A model generated the notes under the pieces. It ran no database searches. It saw only the letters and a list, made by a program, of their open reading frames with translations, and was not told where the DNA came from. A DNA stretch of 64,000 bases from Cranoglanis bouderius (lineage: Eukaryota; Chordata; Actinopteri; Siluriformes; Cranoglanididae), in contig CM042540.1 in NCBI GenBank assembly GCA_023630585.1, forward strand, positions 10,619,074-10,683,073, given 5' to 3'. This document shows positions 30,300 to 40,966 of the stretch, piece by piece (within the stretch, counting starts at the first letter, position 1; every line of letters begins with the position of its first letter). The translations under genes and the position numbers were made by a program.

Positions 30300-30317
30300 A
30301 TAATAATAATAATAATT
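30265..30317. repeat. (ACT)n(AAT)n microsatellite
   Basis: Compound trinucleotide array. Confidence 0.95.
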
Positions 30318-30349
30318 ATAATGATAAGTACTTTTTAATAACCCAAAGA

Positions 30350-30605
30350 CATTCATTTATCTTCAGTAAGTGCGTCATCTTGGTCATGGTCATTGAGCCG
30401 GAGCCTATACCAGGACCATGGGGCGTGATGCAGGAACACATCCAGGATAGAATGCCAGTCAATTGCAGGGCACCATGCCCACACCCATTCACACCTAGGG
30501 CCAATAGGTCCAATCCACCTAACATCATGTTTTAGCAAGGTGGGAGGAGACTAGAGAACCTGGAGAAGACCCAGTGCTGCCTGCTGCACCACTATGCTGC
30601 CCTAA
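30350..30605 (-). mobile_element. Diverged tRNA-type SINE
   Basis: Shares 'cattcacacctaggg', 'gagaacctggagaagac' and related words with the copy at 4750-5060. The high-coordinate end reads, on the minus strand, like a tRNA-like head (GGGCAGCATAGTGGTGCAGC). Confidence 0.65.
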
Positions 30606-30619
30606 CCCAGAGACAGTTA

Positions 30620-32006
30620 CAGTGGGGGAAAAAAGTATTTGATCCCCTGCTGATTTTGTACGTTTGCCCACTGACAAAGAAATGATCAGTCTATGATTTT
30701 AATGGTAGGTGTATTTTAACAGTGAGAGACAGAATAACAACAAAAAAATCCAGAAAAAAGCATTTCAAAAAAGTTATAAATTGATTTGCATTTTAATGAG
30801 GGAAATAAGTATTTGACCCATTCGACTTGGTGGCAAAACCCTTGTTGACAATCACAGAGGTCAGACGTTTCTTGTAGTTGGCCACCAGGTTTGCACACAT
30901 CTCAGGAGGGATTTTGTCCTACTCCTCTTTGCAGATCCTCTCCAAGCCATTAAGGTCATTTTCAATGCCCTGGCTGAGGGAAGGAGGTTCTCACCCAATA
31001 TTTGACAGTACATGGCCCCGTCCATCGTCCCTTTGATGCGGTGCAGTTGTCCTGTCCCCTTAGTATAAAAACACCCCCAAAGCATAATGTTCCCACCTCC
31101 ATGTTTGACAGTGGGGATGGTGTTATGACTTGGGGTCATAGGCAGCATTCCTCCTCCTCCAAACACGGAGAGTTGAGTTGATGCCAAAGAGATCTGACCA
31201 CACCTGACCACAACACTTTCACCCAGTTCTCCTCTGAATCATTCAGGCAAACTTCAGACGGGCCTGTACATGTGCTTTCTTGAGCAGGGGGACCTTGCTG
31301 GCGCTGCAGGATTTCAGTCCTTCACGGCGTAGTGTGTTACCAATTGTTTTCTTGGTGACTATGGTCCCAGCTGCCTTGAGATCATTAACAAGATCCTCCC
31401 GTGTAGTTCTGGGCTGATTCCTCATCATTCTCATGATCACTGAAACTCCACGAGGTGAGATCTTGCATGGAGCCCCAGACCGAGGGAGACTGACAGTTTC
31501 TTCCATTTGCGAATAATCGCACCCACTGTTTTCACCTTCTCACCAAGCTGCTTGGCGATGGTCTTGTAGCCTATTCCAGCCTTGTGTAGGTCTACAATCT
31601 TGTCCCTGACGTCCTTGGACAGCTCTTTGGTCTTGGCCATGGTGGAGAGTTTGGAATCTGATTGATTGATTGCTTCTGTGGACAGGTGTCTTTTTACAGG
31701 TAACAAACTGAGATTAGGAGCACTCCCTTTAAGAGAGTGCTCCTAATCTCAGCTCGTTACCTGTGTAAAAGACACCTGGGAGCCAGAAATCTTGCTGATT
31801 GATAGGGGATCAAATACTTATTTCCCTCATTAAAATGCAAATCAATTTATAACTTTTTTGAAATGTGTTTTTCTGGATTTTTTTGTTGTTATTCTGTCTC
31901 TCACTGTTAAAATACACCTACCATTAAAATTATAGACTGATCATTTCTTTGTCAGTGGGCAAACGTACAAAATCATCAGGGGATCAAATACTTTTTTCCC
32001 CCACTG
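30620..32006 (-). mobile_element. Internally deleted Tc1-like transposon
   Basis: The left end CAGTGGGGGAAAAAAGTATT and right end AATACTTTTTTCCCCCACTG are inverted repeats of about 200 bp with TA on both sides. At 1387 bp it is shorter than a typical 1.6 kb copy, and the transposase has missing segments. A perfect 18-bp hairpin (31708-31725 with 31735-31752) lies between the right terminal repeat and the transposase start. Confidence 0.93.
30793..31640 (-). pseudogene. Tc1-like transposase, decayed and internally deleted
   Basis: Starts MAKTKELSKDVRDKIVDLHK with an HTH region (GIGYKTIAKQLGEKVKTVGAII), shifts frame near 31500, continues LPRSGAPCKISPRGVSVIMR to about 31243, and then has further frameshifts and stops around the first catalytic Asp. 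The C-terminal end is recognisable (VNKGFATKSNGSNTYFPH, stop at 30793-30795), but the catalytic-Glu region LNPIENLW is missing. Confidence 0.9.
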
Positions 32007-32169
32007 TACCTTATGAGGAAATATGAGGAAACAGAGATAAACATTGATGAGAGACAGATAAACTTACATAAAAATAAGAGACAATGATGTGGGTGGGGAA
32101 AGCATCAGGAAAAATGAGATGAAATGACATAACACAAAATGTCATCCAGTGTCAACCCATCTAAGCAAG

Positions 32170-32640
32170 TTGTAGGTTTAAGCAGTGAAAAAGCAATGGG
32201 GGAAAAACAAAATCCGAGACTGGTACAGGTTTTTATAGTGGATGTTGTGGGCTTTGAATGACAGAGTGGGGTCCAGAATGATACTGAGATTTTGAACTAG
32301 GGGGGAAGAGAGACAGCTGAGTCATCAATGTGCAGTGTTATAGGACCACTTGATCTTGAGAAAGCTGTGTTTCTCAGATTTTGATATGATTAAGATTTTT
32401 GGAAGGATTTAGTGTTGAGGTAGATCTGAGTGGTGTCAGCATAGAGGTGAAAGTCAGCATATGTAGATAATGATTGGCAGGATTCCAAGCACTGAGCCTT
32501 AGGGAACCCTATGAGTGACAGTGGAGGTGGTAGAGGTGTGGCCAAAGAGGATAACAGTGTTCTGTCGGTCAGTTAGGAGCAGATCTAGTCCTGAGCGATG
32601 AACACCCAGTTCACACAACCTGAACAGGAGAATACTAATA
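32170..32640 (-). mobile_element. LINE reverse-transcriptase fragment
   Basis: On the minus strand the text around 32430-32460 reads FHLYADTTQIYLNT, the catalytic (Y)ADD region of an L2/Rex/Maui-type LINE reverse transcriptase with the second Asp changed. Fragments on both sides (SLRAQCLES, LHIDDSAVSLPP) fit the same family but in broken frames. No ends are visible. Confidence 0.7.
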
Positions 32641-32668
32641 TATAATACAAGGTTTACAGCTTTACAGC

Positions 32669-32670
<2 letters not shown>

Positions 32671-32712
<42 letters not shown>

Positions 32713-32752
32713 GTTGTAGTAGTAGTAGTAGTAGTAGCAGTAATAATAGTAG
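32671..32752. repeat. (ATT)n(AGT)n microsatellite
   Basis: Compound trinucleotide array in the cnn3/tlcd4 spacer. Confidence 0.93.
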
Positions 32753-33182
32753 TAGACTTAATATATACTCAGAGTATCACATTCTTAAAGGAATGATTTA
32801 GTGAAATTTCTCTTACCTCAACATGTTTGGTGTCTGAAATGTGTATCTTTAATTAGTAGCTAACATGCAATCTTTTCCTTTTCATAAATATCTGATTACA
32901 ATTCTTGACTGATAATACGTGTGCTTGCTGATGTGGTTTTAGGACACAGTGTGATTCATTGAAATCTATAAACATGAACAAAACTTCCTAATGTAGCTGT
33001 AACATGACAGGGCAGCCGTGCTGGAAAACCAGAATTACTTTTATCCTTTAGCGCAATTTGGCATCCATCCAAGCCTATGATGATAACTTAGTTCCACTCT
33101 GAACTTCTTTTAAAAATCACTTATTTTAAATTAGATATGTAGCTTAACTATGGTGTTTGAAGCAAGGATATGATCAATTACA

Positions 33183-33465
33183 CTCACTCACTTTCAATAA
33201 CTGCTTTATCCTGGTCAGGGTCAGTGTAGATCTGGAGCCTATCCTGGGAATACTGGTGTGATGTGGGAATACATACTGGATGGGACAACAATACACTCCA
33301 TCACATGGCACCATGCACACACAAATTCACACACTCATTCACGCATTGGGTCAATCCACATACTGTCATGTTTTTGGGAGGTAGGCGGAAACCGGAGAAC
33401 CCGGAGGAAACCCACATGGACACGAGATAGAACTCAGCACAGAGCATAACCCAAGCTCAGGTTTT
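33183..33465 (-). mobile_element. tRNA-type SINE copy
   Basis: Contains 'tatcctggtcagggtcag', 'agatctggagcctatcc', 'catggcaccatgcacacac' and 'accggagaacccggaggaa', the conserved blocks shared with copies at 4750, 30350 and 41080. Minus-strand orientation is inferred from the order of blocks. Confidence 0.75.
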
Positions 33466-34087
33466 TTTTTTTTTCATATCATATGATTATGGAATTTATC
33501 AAAAAACAAGACTAAAGTTACTCCCAATATGTCAGCTACACTCTCATTAAAAAGTGTACTTTTAAGGAATCTAGTGTGTCTATCTAAAGAATAGAGTGAA
33601 CATATTGCAACATGTGTAACGTGCATGATTGAACTGTAAAGACCATCTTCAGGAACTAAAATAAACCTGTCTAGTACCTTTTTTTCCCTGACAGTGTATA
33701 TTATGCCAGATGCTTGTACTCACATGCATCGCCCAAAGCCACTGGTCATTTCACTGTAAAAGAAGGATACAGCAATATGAGAATCGGTTGCCCAATAGCG
33801 CTGTATCAGCAGATATGCAAACGGAGCTCCACACCGGGCATTTGGCAGCAGAGAGCTACTGCGGCAGCACGTGGGACAAGTGATGCTTTTCACCCAGCTG
33901 CAAATCTGAAACCAGGAAATCGTCCTTTTTTTTTTTTTTTTTACAGCACAAAGCATGATGTAGCCAAGTGAAGAATTTACTGCATGCTGCAGTGAGAACA
34001 GCGGTGTGTATGGATTGTCGCTTTCCTCTATCCTGTGCTGTCTCTGTCCCTCTCTCACACTTCCTCTCTCTGCAGGACGAGGTGGCT

Positions 34088-37000
34088 ATGGAGCCTCTGA
34101 GCATCCCTGTGGTGTTGCTTACTCTCAGCAGTTTCCTCGTCTCTCAGTGGATCTTTTACGTCGCATGCCCATGGCTGTCCGAGCGCCTCATTCCAGCTTT
34201 CCTCACACTCACACACAAGCAGAGGACAGAGTGGAGCTCCAGGTCAATTGTCTTTTATTATTATTATTATTATGTCTTTTTTGTACGTTTCCTGCAAGAA
34301 TGTAAACCCATGTGTATTTGTGTAGCGCAGTATCATTTTATGTTGACGTGTCCCTGTTTCATGTAACTATTATAAAACGCAAGCTCTGGGTATCCCAAAC
34401 AGGGCCGTCTCCACAGTCCATGCTTTGGTCGTGGGACTTTTTTGTCTCTACATATTAGTTTTTGATGACACTATCAAGAAAGACCCTGTTTGGTGAGAGT
34501 TTTATTGCGATATTATTTATGTTTAAAATTGTACATTTGTTCATAATTGTACATTGATGTTCTTGTCTCTTCTTAAAGGGGAGATCCAACGCTGGTAAAA
34601 CTGAACGTAGGCATAACCACAGGCTACCTCATCTCAGGTGGGGACCTTTATGACCATTTAACCCTTAAATTTGTACCACAGGTCAGTCGCAGGGCCTATA
34701 TCAAAATATCAATTGGCCCGATATTAAGGTTGCATTTCTTTTTGTGTGTGAGAGAGTTCTGCATTGTGAGGTATGTACAGTATACTGTATGTTCATAATG
34801 ATCTACATATATGCTGAACTACATCAGTAAACACTATATCAGAAGTGTAGCTATGGGGTGGATTTCGGGTTTGAATCCCTGAAATATGTTATGAGAGTTC
34901 CAAATGATTACTCGTGACAGGTTAACATAGCCCACATACAGTACATCACAACTGATTATGAATGTGTCAATTAAGATTTTTATTATTTTTCTTATAGTAA
35001 CTGCGCTGTAATATTGCCCATAATAGGTCAACATTAACAGTAACATTGAGTCATTATTATGAACATGTTGCTTAGTTTGTTGAACCACATTGAAATAGGA
35101 TTAACCAATCAGGATTGTTCCTGGTTCTGTTTGAAAGCTACTAGCCACCTACACTGAATGTAAAAAATAATTCAGTGACTAGACACTTTAAATTCATCAA
35201 ATGTAATAAAAATTCCTACCCAAACCTTTTCAAACATTCATGCAGCACTTCCTGATATGGGTAGCATAGCTATTTGATAATAGCGATTTTGATGTTTTAA
35301 TAATTTTTAGTAGAACTATTTTATTAATGTTATTCATATGGCAAGATTGCTCGACAGTAGATGTTGTTTAAAGTAATTAAATGACAAATTCTGAATACGA
35401 CCTCCTACTGTCTGACTACTAATACTCATACTAATGTATGAGCACATTATTAGCAATTTAATTGTACGGATCATGCAGAGATTTTACTCAGCCCATTTCC
35501 TCATCCCCTCTGAAATGAATCCCTGGCTATGCCACTGTACTGTATACTGTACTATACTGTATACATACACTCTGAGGAAAGGGGGTTTTCAAAGTTCCTA
35601 TAGATAGTTAAAGGTTGTTGTAGTTGTTGAGTTAAAACCTCTAAGAGTACTCTCAGAGAGACAAAGTGTGTACTATTTCTGTACTGTGTCTGCAATTTGA
35701 TTGCTAAGTTAGAATGTTTGTGCAGAGAATTTCAGTTACTGTGAACCAAAATGCATTAACTATTAGCTGTAAAGCCAGAAATTGTGCAGAGAGGTAACAA
35801 ATGCTTTATGGCCAGAAAGAAAGTTGGTAGTCCTTTAGATGGTAACAACTTCTAACTTTTCAAATGGAAATATTTAAGGGTTCCTCCACAGGACAAATTA
35901 TGGCTAATGATCTGGTCTATACCAAGAAATGTTAAGCTGTCATGGACAGGTAAAAATGAAAGAGCCATTGAGGACAAATCCATCCATCCATCCATCCATT
36001 TTCCGTACCACTTATCCTACACAGGGTCGCAGGGAGCCTGGAGCCTGTCCCAGGGAACAAGGCAGAGAATACCCTAGACGGGGTGCCAACCCATCGTAGG
36101 GTGCAATCGCACAAACATTCAAGCACTACGGACAATTTGGAAATTCCAATCAGCCTACAGTGCATAGCTTTGGACTGGGGGAGGAAACCAAAGTACCAGA
36201 AGGAAACCCCCAAAGCATGGGGAGAACATGCAAACTCCGCACACACAGGGTGTAGGCAGGATTCGAGCCCCCAACCCGGGATGTGCAAGGCAAGTGTGCT
36301 AACCACTAAGCCACAGTGCCCCCCTTGAGGACAAATATTATTTGTTATCTAAAATAAAGTATAAACTAGCAGACTAACAAGCTAATATTTACCAATTGCT
36401 AGATAAAGCAAGTTAAATCAAGACATCTTAAGGGTCTCTCAGTTTGCTTATTGGAAACCTACAACCCAGAGAGTTCATTTAGGAAGCTAGAACCCTTATC
36501 CATCCAAAGAACCACTGAGAAACCCTTCTTGCTAAGTATGGCTAGAAGGTATGTTTTTGGGTTAGCTGCAACATTTACTTGAAAATACCGCAGTGTAAAT
36601 ATTGAGTAATATGTTACATTTAGCTGGAAATATTCATGCTGTTGACATACTGAACACTACATACACGAAATACTGCTTTCGGGTGGGGTTTAGTATGAGT
36701 AATATTCTCAGCATGCCAATGTGTCACATCCACCCTGATTCCATCCCTGTTCACTCACCATACTCCCCTACATTCCTGACATACAATCCTTTTGTGGTCA
36801 GTGCTTCTTGTACTCATTTTATCTTGTTATGATAGTTATTTGTTTCACCTGTTCCTTTGCTATTCCTTGTAATTCTGTATATTTGTGACTGCTTGGTTTC
36901 CTGGGATGTTGGTGATGTATTCCATGTATAAAGCTGCATTACTGAGCAGTGGGTTTCCTAGTTGTGTCAGTGCTGTTCCTGGTGTTGAGCTTTTTTGGTT

Positions 37001-39592
37001 TTGGCCCTTATTTTGTTTGTTTAGTGTAATTTATTACACTTCAGTCTTTTTATTTGCATGTGCCTGTGTTTTGACCCTCTTTGATTATGATTCTTTAATA
37101 TTTTGTCCTAATACATGCATTTTGGGTACTTGTGTATCTGCTGTTAAAATTGGCAATATCTGTTTAACTAAAACTATTGATGTCTGCTTAATTCTATCAG
37201 CTGATTTTATGGGCTACAAGAACTTTTAGCTCCTGGTGACAATTTCTGTATCAGTCAGGCTTTAGCTAGTAGCAGCTCCTTAGTGTTCCTTAATCTTTTT
37301 ACTTAATAATTTTCCAATAAAATTATTTTCAATTACTGCAATTACTCAATCAGTTGAGAAATAGATCATTTGCAGCACAATCTGTGTTACATGAGTAACA
37401 ATCAAAATAAAATGTACCTTCATGTAACCACAGGTTCATTTTGAATAATGATCATTGTACTGTAAAGTGTGCCATTGCTGTATCTGCTGTGACAAATTAA
37501 AGGGGTTAAAAAATTTGCAGTGGCCCATTGCATGGCCATCAGAAGTGAACATGTTGATAATGATGCTGTCATACTGTTTGGTTGTAATGGAGCTTAGACA
37601 CTGTGCTTTGTTTCCTTTTCAGATCTGCTGCTTATGATCTACTTCTGGGATTTCATAGGAGAGAAGTATTTTGTCATACACCACCTTGCTGCCCTTTATG
37701 CTTATTATTATGTACTGGTGAGTTTGTAGATTTGACAGATTGAAGATACTGACTACAAAATGTAATTTTTCTTTCTACTTATTGTTATACATATTTAGTT
37801 TTTTATTAGTATAATTGTAATATGCCATAATTATAATGTGTATGTGCTTGTATGGTAGGTATGCTACTTACATAAATAAACACTAGCATCATAGTGTCAG
37901 TGACCACACAAAAAGCATCTTACAAAGTAAATTATAATCAGAAATGTAGTAAAGATGAAAGAGACTATTAAAAACTCAGTAATACAACTATTACAACTCA
38001 AAGAGGACAAAAACTAAACTAGACTACACCAGTAGAGGCAAAATAAATATGAAGGTAAATAAAATGCTTGGGACCTAAACAGAACAAAGTGACATGCTGT
38101 AAATATCTATCTATATATGATATACAGTACTGTGCAAAAGTCTTAGGCACATGCAAAGAAATGCTGTAGAGCAAAGATGCCTTCAAAATAATGAAATTAA
38201 ATGTCTTTGCATAAAAAAATACTGTAAAGAGCAGTAAACAGTAGTAAATGAAACAAAGTCAATATTTCATGTGACAAAAAAATTCTAATTAAAATAAAAA
38301 TAGTAGTCTCCAGTACAATTTGTGCAGTTTTATAAGGAAATTAGCTGGTAGGTTTTATTGAGCATCTTGCAGAACCAGTCACAGTTCTTCTGGAGACTTT
38401 GACTTTCGCACTTGCTTCTTATTTTTGCAGCAAAACCCAGCAGCCTTCATTGTGTTTTTTGTCCGAAGTGTCTCTTATGTAATACGCTGCTTTCTTTAAT
38501 GACATACAAACATTTTTCTGTAACATTTAATTTTGTGTTAGAGAACTAGTGCTTGGGAATCTAAAATGTTTTTTGTACTGACTTGATAATGTAGAAATCA
38601 TAAAATAAAAAATCTATAACAAAGTTTGTATAACCCCAATTCCAAAAAAATTGGGACATTGTGTAAAATGTAAATAAAAACAGAATGCAATGATTTGCAA
38701 ATCTCATAAACCCATATGTACAATAGAACATAGAAAACATATAAAATGTTTAAACTGAGTAAATGTACCATTTTAAGAAAAATATAAGGTAATTTTGAAT
38801 TTGATGGCCGCAATATGTCTCGGGGCAACAAAAGGCTGGAAAAGTAAGTGTTACTAAAAAGAAACAGCTGGAGGAACATTTTGCAACTAATTAGGTTATT
38901 TGGCAACAGGTCAGTAACATGATTGGGTATAAAAAGAGTATCTTAGAGAGGCAGAGTCTTTCAGAAGTAAAGATGGGCAGAGGTTCACCAATCTGCGAAA
39001 AACTGCATCTACAATTTGTGGAACAATTTCAGAATAATGTTACTCAATGTAAAATTGCAAAGACTTTGAATATCTCATCATCTACAGTACATAATATCAT
39101 CAAAGGTTCCTGAGAATCTGGAGAAATCTCTGTGTGCAAGGGACAAGGCTGAAAATCAATAATGCATGCCCATGATCTTCGGGCCCTCAGGTGGCACTGC
39201 ATTAAAAACAGGCATGATTCTGTAATGGAATCTTTTGTTGCCCCCGTCACAACTTTTTTGAGATGTGTTGCTGCCATCAAATTCAAAATTACCTTTTTTC
39301 CCCTTAAAACGGTACATTTCCTCAGTTTAAACAATTGATATGTTCTCTATGTTCTATTGTGAATAAAACATGGGTTTATGAGATATGCAAATCATTGCAT
39401 TCTGTTTTTATTTACATTTTACACAGCTTCCCAATTTTTTTGGAATTGGGGTTATACTAAAAAAAAGAAAAAAAAAACAATTAGGGTGCCTAAAACCTTT
39501 GCACAGTACTCTATATCTAATAAGGTTTATTGATTAAAAAAAAAAAAAAAAATGTTATTATTATTATTGTTGTTGTTGATGATGTTTTTTGT

Positions 39593-39627
<35 letters not shown>

Positions 39628-39930
39628 TAATAATAATAATAATTTTAAAAACTGTATGAATGGTACTGTACAGGTATATTTTTGTTCAAGCAATATAACC
39701 ATATCCACAAATGCGCAAATTAATTATGCTCTACAATGACGTTCTTATAACAAAAGATAAACAAGAAGAATCTTTGCAACTGCAACTTTAGTTTAGTTTA
39801 ATTTTCTTTAATAGCATTAATACCTAAAAACCAATGTTTGTTTGTTTGTTTGTTTATCATCATCATCATCATCATCATCATTATTAACAACAACAACAAC
39901 AACAACAACAACAATAATAATAATAACAAC

Positions 39931-39964
<34 letters not shown>

Positions 39965-40914
39965 TAAGTAATCAATTTATTTATTTTTTATTCCCAGTCC
40001 CAGGCTACCTGAGTTACCTGAGGTAACCAAGGATTTATTTTTGGGCTCTGGTGTGTGTAAATGAAACTCTTACGTGGTTGGGATTCCCTCAAGACCGACT
40101 CTGTGCAGGAGTTGTTCAGTGTTAACGTTCTACACCAGTGCTTTCCTTAATGACTTCGAAAGAAAACATGTTCTCCATGTACACCGGCTGGCAACATAAA
40201 GATTTTATCTTTTGCCTTAGTTTACTGAGAATATACACTACTATTTAAAAAGTTTAAAATCATCTCTCACATGTTAAACACTAATTATTTTATTATTTTG
40301 TCAGATAAATAAAATATAAAATGCCTAATTAATATAAACTACAAACAAATATGTAATTAAAATTTATTTTGCATTTCAACAATTCTGGAAAAATAATAAA
40401 AGGTTAATGGATATCTAATATACTGCAGTTATCTTTGTATATGTATTGTATGCTAATTTCTCCATAAAGTATTCATTTGAAGATTTTAGCACCATTTTCT
40501 TTCTAAATATGAGATATAAATACAATTATTTATTGTAATAATAATATAATTTATTGGAATGCTATTTTGAATGCTAAAAAAAAAAACTTTCTACATCATT
40601 TTGGAATTTCCCGAAGCATATCTAACATTTTAATTTCTACAAATGTTTGAAACCCATGAGCATCATATTAGAATTTTATATATCTAGGGTTAGACATACT
40701 GAAATGGACAACAAAATGCATCCCACATTATGGAGTACATTCATTTTGAATACTAGTGTATGACCACTTTAATTCATGTGTTTTTTTTTTTTTGTTTGTT
40801 TTTTTAGAGTCAGGGAATATTGCCCTATTTTGCCAATTTCCGTCTGCTTGCTGAATTTTCTACCCCCTTTGTGAACCAGAGGTGAGTTATATATAAAAGT
40901 TATATAAAATCTAA

Positions 40915-40966
<52 letters not shown>

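Noticed and set aside
24629..31640. Domesticated, possibly functional transposase genes
   Set aside because: Each transposase here has stops, frameshifts, deletions or an insertion inside the catalytic core and keeps its terminal repeats, so these are ordinary dead transposons.
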